A stretch of DNA of 64,000 nt from Oleispira antarctica RB-8. Its GTDB lineage: Bacteria > Pseudomonadota > Gammaproteobacteria > Pseudomonadales > Oceanobacteraceae. The position numbers and the translations under genes are program-made. The stretch lies in assembly GCA_000967895.1 (NCBI GenBank), contig FO203512.1:2689350-2753349 (forward strand). The letters run 5' to 3'. Positions 28,301 to 37,200 of this stretch are shown here, piece after piece; the stretch's first letter is position 1, and each line of letters starts with the position of its first letter. Under the pieces are notes generated by a model. The model had not been told where the DNA came from. It was given only the letters and a program-made list of their open reading frames with translations, and did no database searches.

Positions 28301-29913
28301 TCTTGTGCTATAGACTGGAGAATTTGAAAAAGCTTGATGGGGCTCAAACAGACGCAGGACTTTTTAAAACCTTTCAGATCAAGCTAGTTCTAAAGGCAAG
28401 TGTTGAAATAGCGACGAAAATCATTGAACTTAAAAATTGTGATTTTTTTCCTAGTTCCTCTAATACGTCAGAGTTCGTATTAAAGCACACGACAGATTTC
28501 TCTTTAGAAAAGCTAAAAGGAGATTCATACTTTTGCGATGCTATTGCAGAGATTATTTGTGTGCTACTGAAAGTTGGAGACTTGAAAAATACCTTTAGAA
28601 GAATTTTTAAAGACGGGATTATAGAGTCGGAACATATTATTAGAAGTGATGACCTATATGAATCTCTCAATCAAGCGAAAAAGCTTTTAGGTATTAGTCT
28701 AGAAGAGCAACATTTCTGGCAGAAAGTTTTTCCTGACACTATGATTAAGAATCTGAATGACTCTAAAGACTTTATTCGCGTTATTCAGGGAGAATTAGGG
28801 CGCCCTCTTCCTAGCTTTTACTCGACAATAGATTTTAACAATTTGGCGAATGAAGCTGGTGTAAAGCTTTTAAAGTGGCTCGCAGATATAGATGCAGTCG
28901 AACTTAAAGAGCTTTTGAATTCCGAAGGTTTGAAAGCTTGGCATAAAATCCGATTAGGAGATGTTATCCGTGACTATTCGAAACAATTTGAATCATTCCT
29001 CTGGAAGCAAGCGAATGACTCAAAAGATATCAGTTTGAAAGAGCATTTCTTTGAAAAAAGCATTGCGTTTGATGATTCGGTTGGGAATGGATGCTTTGAA
29101 AATTTCATCGATGAAAACAAGTACAACTTAGAAGCTAATTATTTAAAAGCTGTTCAATTCTATGTGCAAGGCTCGTATGGTTTAGCGCTGAATAGTGATA
29201 TCTGTATTATCGAAGTTCATGCAAAATATGAAAGCCTACTCTCTGAATATCAGTTTGCTGATGATATAGAGGGGCTTAAAAATGACCTTAAAGCTGTAAA
29301 TAAATCAGTTCACAGCCTGCTCTATTTTGAGGGCTTTGAAGATATAATCAAAAAAGCTTTAGATAAATTAGAGAATACTCATAAACAAGGGTTTAGTGAC
29401 GATAATAATGATGTCTCTGATATAGAGGGGCTTAAAATCGTTCATACGGGAATGCTGCAAACTCCAGGAAGATCTTCGAATGCTACAGAATCGAAAGGAT
29501 CTTACTCACATAGCTCACAGAAAGATAAGAAAAAAGCTAAAGCTGGTAAGCGTGAAGAGCTGAAGGTTGTTAAAGCACTAGAAAGTGATGGTTATGAAGT
29601 TCGCCATATTGCTAAAAAAAGAGATGCTAAGCATTATGATCTAGAGTATAAGAAATCAGGTGAAAGTGATTGGAGATTTTTAGAAGTTAAAAAAGACTCT
29701 GGTGGCTTTTTCTTTCTGAGTAAGCCTGAAAAAGACACGGCGATGAAAGTCGAAAATATAGACCGTTATGATATAGCAATCGTGGATGGTAAAACGATTA
29801 ACATTATCGAAAAGCCTTTTTATTTTGGTGATGAGACATTTGAAAATAATTCAAAGTTTACAGCTACTGCAACAGACTTTGTCATTAATTTTAAATTAGA
29901 AGAAGAAAGCTAA
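25303..29913 (+). CDS. Sacsin-like GHKL ATPase with C-terminal DUF3883 nuclease-like domain
   Basis: A 1536-residue cytosolic protein. The N-terminus is a GHKL/HATPase of sacsin type: N-box ILELLQNCDDAL (~residues 49-60), G1 ISNFGEAFS (~86) and G2 GNKGLGFRS (~115-123). A long helical middle without known domains follows. The last ~120 residues are DUF3883, related to PD-(D/E)XK nucleases, with KHYDLEYK..WRFLEVKK (~1445-1468). This arrangement resembles NO-VEIN-like proteins, and bacterial homologues occur in defence islands. It directly precedes the WYL-controlled operon but has its own 250-base gap. Start could also be the internal ATG at 25321. Confidence 0.75.
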   Translation: MLEVLEMNSFMNAVQMSKQENIDIYETSHNRITADFRMEKSTTESYNGRQILELLQNCDDALLNAISSEKRIVDIKIDTKNNLLSISNFGEAFSAEGVSSLLLANSSNKGREFIGNKGLGFRSILNWAKKVTINSHDCKIHFSKSIIKEYFEKIVSSQNEREALIHKDKDKLSRDEVPMAVLSMPKIEEDPDHEYTTTITIEYNKTVEGDIKEQLSALNTKLLVFLNHIRTINIHYESEGRIETIQTLSDESDLNHIVTNDGTWNIASSGHVLFDEQENDDRYFEVKLAWQDELSDEDASFYTYFPTAVRSHLPLLIHGTFELDSTRNSLNTSINGENQRVLKYTANFLKETALNRIAHKECNWDALRILSAKSVNTTPVLEEFYSLLEQSKNTEKLYPCIDGQYVAKDDAIYHGKALSHWVLENGLGVYFPNLIKAPEAMELGELKKYSFENWMTMINDVNDKLTVQLRVELIKIITTGGENCFKEIYSSESHLPLLLDNSNQVVKAEVQVFTKAMTEFNGILPSYIDDIAFISSELYECLKTSLHEEINTKRLDSESGDSRALKRLLANIVNIGSDDITDVIKLIVSETRSYLSYEGADQIEAVKDMVQSLFSLFKSNPDRRGTLGSIDKIPLISRSNKIVIAENLLLGREYDKGNVTETIFQGIKDDDEFLACNDTWGLTLDDVSIIDFFTWLNVGYFPRVTEKKGEFDRWNEDSYIKFVLDSVKAPKSNCYKSYTVAAIVGLESLLVHESFSLEKLLLWISQDLNFKKQLSDENRDIFKTKFNGSDTIFSKKPSYLSFLIHNSGITDNVLASLPVKGLTSIKCIDRDSELFSLHSIEDWQIDEVLSLLEIKNSFNDLEPKLVYTFLSNMNNVQISQEFYKLCYKYFRANEDGQLKAYKPNFNGLKYWARKGGIEQKFELIDASEVYYSDNKLLPQAILNDYWIINLPKRIGEDNVKKFFGVNLIKDDIKSISIIDEEKNSLDAELNKYINSLKPYLLCYRLENLKKLDGAQTDAGLFKTFQIKLVLKASVEIATKIIELKNCDFFPSSSNTSEFVLKHTTDFSLEKLKGDSYFCDAIAEIICVLLKVGDLKNTFRRIFKDGIIESEHIIRSDDLYESLNQAKKLLGISLEEQHFWQKVFPDTMIKNLNDSKDFIRVIQGELGRPLPSFYSTIDFNNLANEAGVKLLKWLADIDAVELKELLNSEGLKAWHKIRLGDVIRDYSKQFESFLWKQANDSKDISLKEHFFEKSIAFDDSVGNGCFENFIDENKYNLEANYLKAVQFYVQGSYGLALNSDICIIEVHAKYESLLSEYQFADDIEGLKNDLKAVNKSVHSLLYFEGFEDIIKKALDKLENTHKQGFSDDNNDVSDIEGLKIVHTGMLQTPGRSSNATESKGSYSHSSQKDKKKAKAGKREELKVVKALESDGYEVRHIAKKRDAKHYDLEYKKSGESDWRFLEVKKDSGGFFFLSKPEKDTAMKVENIDRYDIAIVDGKTINIIEKPFYFGDETFENNSKFTATATDFVINFKLEEES

Positions 29914-30048
29914 GACTCAATACTAAAAAAATTGATTACTTATCGACCTGACTAACAAGTTTTAATTGATGAATTGATGATTATTAAATTGCATCATCGT
30001 AATTCCCATTGTTAGCCTCTGTCAAAATAGCCAATCAGACTGCGCTAC

Positions 30049-30078
30049 CTTCTAACTACACTATAGTGTAGCTAGAAG
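30049..30078. promoter_or_regulatory. 30-bp palindrome, probable operator of the WYL regulator
   Basis: CTTCTAACTACACTA is followed directly by TAGTGTAGCTAGAAG; the two 15-bp halves are complementary except at one position, and the 16-bp core (30056-30071) is perfect. It lies 88 bases before the WYL gene start. WYL regulators such as BrxR and CapW bind long inverted repeats ahead of their own operon, so autoregulation of the defence operon is the likely role. The remaining 29914-30165 sequence shows no gene. Confidence 0.7.
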
Positions 30079-30165
30079 CGACATGTCATTACTGAAAGTG
30101 ATATATGTGCAGCCTAATTAAGCAGATGTGAAATTTCAATAAATAGCTAAGCAAAGGATTGAATT

Positions 30166-31017
30166 ATGAAATGGCCAATACGCTGGGATTTACTCTACAG
30201 ATACCGGTTAATCGAAGTGATCGCCTACTGGGAAGGACGCCTAACCACCAATCACCTTTGCAATAGTTTTGGTATTGGTCGTCAGCAAGCTAGCAAAGAT
30301 ATTAATACTTACCTGCGAGAGATTGCGCCTGGCAATCTTGAATATGACAAACAGATCAAAGGGTATGTGCCTACCGCCGAATTTAAGCCATCGGTTACCA
30401 CAGGTACCGCGGATGAATATTTACATATTCTGAGCCGCACTAAGGATATCGCCCATACCTTTGAAGGATTGGATCTAGGTTTTGCCAATACCCACATGCT
30501 GCAAGTACCCAGTCGACCAGTAGACCCGATTATCCTTCGAGCATTAGTAAGCGCGGCACGAGAACAAAAACGTGTCGATATTGGTTATCTATCTTTAAAC
30601 AACCCTGAAACCGATGGCCGAATTATTGTACCCCACACCTTAGTATGTACGCCGATGCGTTGGCATGTTCGGGCCTATTGTGAAAAGAATGGCGACTATC
30701 GTGATTTTGTTCTAAGTCGCTTTAGGGGTGAGCCCGAAGTGATCGATAATAGTGATCATGGCATTAAGAATGACAAAGCTTGGAACACTGATATTAAACT
30801 AGTAATTTCTCCAGATCCTCGATTAAGCACCCTTCAACAAAAAGTAATCTGCCATGATTATGGTATGACTAAAAGGCGCCTAACTGTTCAATGCAAAGCA
30901 GCCCTTCTTCAGTATGTACTTCAAGCCTTTAAGCTCGATCCTCATAAACAAGAAGCTAAGGCTGAAGCCCAACAGATAGTGATTGGGAATTACAAGGAAG
31001 TTGAGAAGTGGTTTTGA
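30166..31017 (+). CDS. WYL-domain regulator, BrxR/CapW-like
   Basis: The 283-residue protein starts MKWPIRWDLLYRYRLIEVIA and has a winged helix (~20-55, LTTNHLCNSFGIGRQQASKDINTYLRE in two parts), a WYL domain (~125-205, VDIGYLSLNN..RIIVPHTLVCTPMRWHVRAYCE..DFVLSRFRG) and a C-terminal WCX domain. This is the layout of BrxR and CapW regulators, which repress defence operons until infection. It leads the plus-strand array and follows the 30-bp palindrome; drmD begins 290 bases later. Degenerate copies of this gene or its 5' region exist at 24.85 kb and 61.1 kb. Confidence 0.88.
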   Translation: MKWPIRWDLLYRYRLIEVIAYWEGRLTTNHLCNSFGIGRQQASKDINTYLREIAPGNLEYDKQIKGYVPTAEFKPSVTTGTADEYLHILSRTKDIAHTFEGLDLGFANTHMLQVPSRPVDPIILRALVSAAREQKRVDIGYLSLNNPETDGRIIVPHTLVCTPMRWHVRAYCEKNGDYRDFVLSRFRGEPEVIDNSDHGIKNDKAWNTDIKLVISPDPRLSTLQQKVICHDYGMTKRRLTVQCKAALLQYVLQAFKLDPHKQEAKAEAQQIVIGNYKEVEKWF

Positions 31018-31307
31018 TTACTAATGCTAGTATTAAAAATTTATAAGCCATACAGGCCTCCCCTTAAATCATTATAACTTTAAAAAGTTTTCTGAATTAG
31101 GGGCCATTAATAGTTCATGCTCTTTTCTAGTATCTACCCTAAACCACACCTCATAATTAAATCGCCTAAAAGCAAGCTTACCTTGGTTGTTGAGCAATAC
31201 CTGAGTATTATATCAAGCATTGAATTGGCTGAGATAATATACCTAAATATCCTCAGTACACAGAATCACTATTTGATTACCAGCTCCACTCAAATACTTA
31301 GCTAAAT

Positions 31308-34244
31308 ATGGAAATAAACCCAATGTCGCAACAATATTCACCGGGCATGAGAGTAGAGATTAGGGATGCTGAATGGCGTATTGAGCGACTTGATCGTACA
31401 CCCGACGGTGGTTATTTATTGCGCTGCATGGGGCTATCTGAGTTAGTACGTGGAAAAACCGCACAATTTTTGTCCGGCATTGAATTGAATATTAGAATTC
31501 TAGATCCAGCAAAAACACAACTAAACGATGATCTATCTGATGGTTATTTAGCCAGCCAGCTATATATAGATACTGCACTGCGTCAAACACCACCGGTTGA
31601 TAACAGAATTCACATGGGTTCTGAGGCAGCCATGGACGTACTGCCCTTTCAGCTAGATCCAGCCCTGCAAGCCCTTAAACAACCTCGTCAAAGAATCCTA
31701 ATTGCCGATTCTGTTGGTTTGGGTAAAACATTAGAAGCCGGAATTCTTACCACTGAACTCATTCGTCGTGGCCGTGGTAAGCGAATTTTAGTGCTTGCGG
31801 TGAAATCTATGCTTGGCCAATTTCAAAAAGAATTTTGGCAGCGTTTTACGATCCCCCTAGTTCGTCTAGATTCTGTTGGGCTACAACGGGTTCGTAATGA
31901 TATCCCCTCCAACCACAACCCTTTTCATTATTTCGATCGCACGATTATATCTATCGATACCCTGAAGCAAACTCTCGAATACCGTCACCACCTAGAGCAA
32001 GCCTACTGGGACATCATCATCATCGATGAAGCTCACAACGTTGCCAAACGTTCAACACAATCTCAGCGCCATAAATTAGCCGAACTGCTATCTACCCGCT
32101 CAGATACACTTATCATGCTATCGGCGACACCGCACGATGGTAAGGCAGAAAGTTTTGCTAGCCTTGTAAACATGCTAGACCCAACGGCTATCAGCAATTC
32201 GAAGGATTACGGCCACGAAGATTTCAAAGACAAAGGCTTAGTCATCCGTGGCTTTAAACACGATGTCGCTAATCAGCTCGCAAAAAGCTTCCCTGAACGC
32301 GAAATCAAAACAGAACATATCTCTGCAAGTGCTGCTGAAGAAGCCGCTTACGGTCAATTATCTGAAGTTACTTTCAGCACGCTTGACAGTAAACGCCAAA
32401 CGGGCGCTCAGCTATTTCGCACCACGCTAGAGAAATCGTTATTTTCTAGTCCTACCGCCTGCTTATCAACCGTAACAAAACGATTAAAGCTACTGGCTAA
32501 AAAAGAACAAAATGAAGATGTTCAAAATGACATCTCAACCCTAGAAGGGTTAAAGCTATCTCTTGAAGGCATTACTCCAGAATCATTCTCTAAGTATCAG
32601 CTATTACTCCAGTTGCTGAAGCCTACTGGCGACAACAGTTTGGGTTGGACAGGCAAAGAAACAACCGATCGCCTTGTCATTTTTACAGAAAGCCTCGTCA
32701 CCCTAAATTTCCTCCATGAGCAATTAAGCAAAGATTTAAAGCTTAAAAAGAACCAAGTCGCCGTTCTTAAAGGTGAAGGAATGCGTGACCACGAATTGGC
32801 TGACACTGTCGAAAAGTTTGGCCAAGCCAACTCGCCTATTCGCCTGCTGCTATGCTCAGACGTAGCGTCTGAAGGCATCAACCTACACCACCTAAGCCAT
32901 AGAATGGTGCATTTTGATATCCCATGGTCTTTGATGGTATTCCAACAGCGTAATGGACGTATTGATCGCTACGGGCAAACTGTTCAACCTAAAATACGCT
33001 ACTTAATGACAGACAGCGAAAATCCTAAGATTAAGGGTGATCAACGCATCCTCGAAGTATTGATTGAAAAAGATGAACAAGCGGGCATTAACATTGGCGA
33101 CCCTGCCGAATTCATGGGTGAATACAGCGAAGCGGGTGAAGTAGACAAAGTCGCCCAAGCAATGGAACAAGACAAAGATCCAGATGACTTGTCTGATATT
33201 TTCGGTGCACTATTTGCAGTTGAAGACGACAATATTGCTGATACAGCTCAAGCTACCTTAGCCGCCTTCATACCAGAAAACGAGCGTACTAATCATCAAC
33301 AATTAAGCGATGTTATCGTCAAGACCGAAACCGTCTTTAGTAACAATCTAGCCTTTGCCGAAGCTGCACTAAACTGCATTAACGAACAGCAACCTAACAA
33401 ACCTTTATCATTTAAAATTGACAAAGCCAGACGTCAAATTGATTTCACGGCCCCAAATGATCTAGCTCAACGCCTTAAGTACCTTCCTAAAGAAGTTCGG
33501 CCAGAAGCCAACCGCTTTATCTTCACTGATGATAAAACACAAATTCAAGATGGCATCAATGCAGCCAGAATGGGCGAAGATGCACTATTAGCCGACTTAC
33601 ATTACCTATGGCAGCAACACCCTGTTATGGAATGGATGATGACCCGAGTACAAGATTATTTTGGTCGTCACACCGCCCCAGTTATTCGCCTAAACAGCCT
33701 AGAAGCCAACGAGCATTGGTACATAGTACAAGGCGGCTTTCCCAATAAACGTGGTCAGGCACTCATTCAATCAAGCATGGCAGTATTAGTTCAAAACGGT
33801 AAAGTCATGGCTGAAGCCGAGTTGGGTGAGCTACTGAAACAATTCAATTTAAAAGGGGACAAAATCCCCAATAGAGCGATAGATGGCTGCACAGAACAGC
33901 AGCAAGAGTATCTTCCTATCGCCATCAAGCAAGCTCGTAGCACGTTACAGACTAAACGAAACACCATTGAAGCCAGCAACAAACAACGCTTAGATACCTT
34001 CATGCAAGACCTACACGCTTTACGCAAAAAACACGTAGGCCAACTTGAGCTAGAACTTGATAGCAGCGCTCAAACCGAAGGCGTTAAAAACAAAAAGAAG
34101 CAAGACCGTATGCATCACATCGACCGCGTATTTAATGAATATGAGCTTTGGTTAGAAGAAACCCAAACCACCGAAGAAGACCCCTACCTACAAGTTGTGG
34201 CCGTGCTCACAGGGCAACCTGCAACTGTTAAGGAGAACGTATAA
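31308..34244 (+). CDS. drmD: DrmD-like SNF2-family helicase
   Basis: A 978-residue superfamily 2 helicase. It shows Walker A DSVGLGKTLEAGI (~residues 131-143), DEAH in IIIDEAHNVAKR (~239), motif III MLSATPHDGK (~273), motif IV VIFTESLVTLNFL (~457) and motif VI QQRNGRIDRYGQ (~545). The N-terminal segment SPGMRVEIRDAEWRIERLDR is typical of DISARM DrmD and related proteins. DrmD characterises class 1 DISARM, where it works with the DrmMI methylase, the next gene here (stop and start share bases: TAATG). An ATG at 31323 could also be the start. The 31018-31307 gap before it holds no supported gene. Confidence 0.82.
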   Translation: MEINPMSQQYSPGMRVEIRDAEWRIERLDRTPDGGYLLRCMGLSELVRGKTAQFLSGIELNIRILDPAKTQLNDDLSDGYLASQLYIDTALRQTPPVDNRIHMGSEAAMDVLPFQLDPALQALKQPRQRILIADSVGLGKTLEAGILTTELIRRGRGKRILVLAVKSMLGQFQKEFWQRFTIPLVRLDSVGLQRVRNDIPSNHNPFHYFDRTIISIDTLKQTLEYRHHLEQAYWDIIIIDEAHNVAKRSTQSQRHKLAELLSTRSDTLIMLSATPHDGKAESFASLVNMLDPTAISNSKDYGHEDFKDKGLVIRGFKHDVANQLAKSFPEREIKTEHISASAAEEAAYGQLSEVTFSTLDSKRQTGAQLFRTTLEKSLFSSPTACLSTVTKRLKLLAKKEQNEDVQNDISTLEGLKLSLEGITPESFSKYQLLLQLLKPTGDNSLGWTGKETTDRLVIFTESLVTLNFLHEQLSKDLKLKKNQVAVLKGEGMRDHELADTVEKFGQANSPIRLLLCSDVASEGINLHHLSHRMVHFDIPWSLMVFQQRNGRIDRYGQTVQPKIRYLMTDSENPKIKGDQRILEVLIEKDEQAGINIGDPAEFMGEYSEAGEVDKVAQAMEQDKDPDDLSDIFGALFAVEDDNIADTAQATLAAFIPENERTNHQQLSDVIVKTETVFSNNLAFAEAALNCINEQQPNKPLSFKIDKARRQIDFTAPNDLAQRLKYLPKEVRPEANRFIFTDDKTQIQDGINAARMGEDALLADLHYLWQQHPVMEWMMTRVQDYFGRHTAPVIRLNSLEANEHWYIVQGGFPNKRGQALIQSSMAVLVQNGKVMAEAELGELLKQFNLKGDKIPNRAIDGCTEQQQEYLPIAIKQARSTLQTKRNTIEASNKQRLDTFMQDLHALRKKHVGQLELELDSSAQTEGVKNKKKQDRMHHIDRVFNEYELWLEETQTTEEDPYLQVVAVLTGQPATVKENV

Positions 34245-37200
34245 TGGCTTGGTTTGGTATTAACAACGAAAATGAGTTTTATTCAGAACATTACCTAAAC
34301 GAGATTTTTGGTAGTAATATTAAAGATCAGCTAGATCAGTGGCAAGAACAAGAAACCACCAGCAAAGCGGAGACACCAAACAGTCCGATACTGTCGCCGT
34401 TCAGCCAGCTTAATAGCCTGAGTCGTGATGCTCTACAAACATTTAAGCAACTGGAACAACTGAAAACCCCCACTGACTTACTTGCAATCCAACGCAAGTG
34501 GCTAAGCCGCTTACTCCCTGTTTTTGGCTTTACTGCCAAACCAGAACGCTTTGCTTTAAATGACGACATAGAATTACCATTACTAGCCAATATACAAAGC
34601 AGTGATGGCAAACCGCTATTGTGGATAGTCGAAGCACTAGCAATAGATGAAAGTGATGCCGATCCTTTATCGCTACCGCTGCACAATAAACAACTTGAAA
34701 CACTTAATAGTGCGCCAGCCTCTAAATCTTTGAAAGGCCAAAACTGGCAAGACATCATCGCCAATCACATCTATGGCCAAGACAACCCACCACGCTGGGT
34801 ATTATTAGTCACAGGCCGTCAGTGGTTACTACTCGATCGAGCTAAATATGCACAAAGCAGATTATTACGCTTTGACTGGTTTGAGCTATTCAGCCGCCGT
34901 GAGGCTGATACCTTAAAAGCTGTCACCGTATTACTGCACCAAGACAGTATGCTAGCCAACCAAGGTCAATCACTGCTCGATACCTTAGATGAAAATGCGC
35001 ACAAACATGCCTATGGCGTATCAGAAGATTTAAAATACGCTTTACGTGAATGCATCGAGTTACTCGGTAACGAAGCCGCCAAGCAGTTAATTCTGCGCAG
35101 CGACATAGGTTACACGGGTAAATCAGCTCTAGACCCCAATCAGCTATCGCTAGAAAGTTTGCGATATATGTACCGCCTTTTATTCATGTTTTACATCGAA
35201 GCTCGGCCAGAGCTGGGCTACGCCCCCGTCGATAACAGTGTTTACCTACAAGGTTATAGCTTAGAGTCACTGCGTGATTTAGAAATGGTGCCACTCACTT
35301 CACAAAGAGAACAAGAGGGTCGCTATTTTCACGATTCCATTACCACGCTATTTAAACTGATTAATCAAGGCTACCAAGCCAAATCAACCGATGACATGTT
35401 AGCCACCAGCGCTGACGGCTTTTCTATGAGCCCACTGCAAAGCCACCTATTCGATCCAGAAAAAACTAAACTACTTAATAAAGTCGTATTTCCCAACCAT
35501 TTGCTGCAAACCGTTATTAAATTAATGTCGCTATCCAAACCCGCAAAAGGTGGGCGTGGTGGTAGCCGTAAACGACGCGGCAGAATTAGCTATGCCCAAC
35601 TCGGCATTAACCAACTCGGTGCTGTTTATGAGGCCCTACTCTCATACCGTGGATTCTTTGCAGGTGAAGATCTATACGAAGTTAAAAAGGCAGGCGAGCC
35701 TACTCCAGACAAATTAGAAGCGGGATTCTTTGTTAAAGCCAGCCAATTAGAAGATTATACAGAAGACGAAAAAGTCTTCGATAAAGTAGAGGGCAAAGAC
35801 AAGCTGCGCATGCATCCCAAAGGCAGTTTCATCTATCGCCTAGCAGGTCGTGACCGCCAGAAATCAGCTTCTTACTACACCCCAGAAGTACTGACTCAAT
35901 CGCTGGTAAAATACGCACTAAAAGAAGTATACAAAGAACAACTAGAACCGTTAGCCAATGATAAACTTCGTGCTGAAAAACTATTAACGTTAACCGTCTG
36001 CGAACCCGCTATGGGCTCGGCTGCATTCTTAAATGAAGCCATCAACCAAATGGCCGACAAGTATCTAGAGCTTGCCCAAAGCGGTTTAAATAAGCGCATT
36101 CCACAAAGCGAATACCTACAAGAGAAGCAAAAAGTTAAAATGTTTCTCGCCGACAATAACGTCTTTGGTGTGGATTTAAACCCCATCGCAGTAGAGTTAG
36201 CCGAAGTATCCATTTGGTTAAATGCTTTATCAGAAGATCGCTTCATTCCCTGGTTAGGCCTGCAAATCAATTGCGGTAACTCACTTGTTGGTGCACGACG
36301 CCAGGCTTTCAAAGATACTAGCTTAAGTCTTAAACCCAAAGACACCGCTTGCTGGTTAAACAATGCCCCTACCGCAATCAAATTAGGAACACCCCGTACT
36401 GCAGCCGATATATGGCACTTTTTATTACCCGATAGCGGCATGGCTAACTACAGCGATAAGGTGGTAAAAAAACGTTATCCAGATCAAATCGCCGCCATTA
36501 ATACATGGCGCAAAGATTTCACCAAACCCTTTGATAAAAATGAAATCGCTCGGTTACAAATCCTTAGTTCGAAAGTAGATGAGCTATGGGATGAGCATGT
36601 TAACCAATTACGTACGTTACGTTTAAAGACGACAGACCCCTATAAAATATTTGGTCACGAATTAAGCGGTAACCTTACCCCGTTGCAATTCAAAGATGAG
36701 GCCCTTTCTGGCGAGCTGCTTAGTGAACAACTGCAAAATGCCAGCTGCTATCGCCGCTTAAAATTAGTCATGGATTATTGGTGTGCGCTATGGTTTTGGC
36801 CTATCGAAGAGTATGACTCACTACCCTGTCGTGACGAATACTTACTAGATTTAGAAAACTTATTACTAGGAGATACCATTGTCACGGGCAGTACTGGGAA
36901 AGTAGATGATTTATTTGCCCCTTCAATAAATGAAAGTGAAGGGAAATATTTTGTGAATAAGTATGGGGTCGTAAACCTCAATACTTTATTCGATATTTTT
37001 CCACGTTTAAAACTGGCTGATGAATTAGCAACTAAACGCCGTTTCTTCCACTGGGAGCTCACCTTTGCAGATCAGTTTCATGATAAAGGTGGTTTCGATT
37101 TAATTCTAGGAAATCCACCTTGGCTGAAAGTTGAATGGCAAGAAAGTGGTGTAATGGGTGATTATGAGCCGTTATTTGTAATCCGAAATTATTCAGCAAG

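Noticed and set aside
31117..31305. 62-residue open frame between the WYL regulator and drmD
   Set aside because: No ribosome binding site before its ATG, low-complexity Leu/Ile/Ser composition and no family resemblance; treated as non-coding leader.
35896..36441. 181-residue minus-strand frame inside the methylase gene
   Set aside because: Lies wholly opposite the conserved methylase motif I and NPPW region and has shadow-type Ser/Leu composition.
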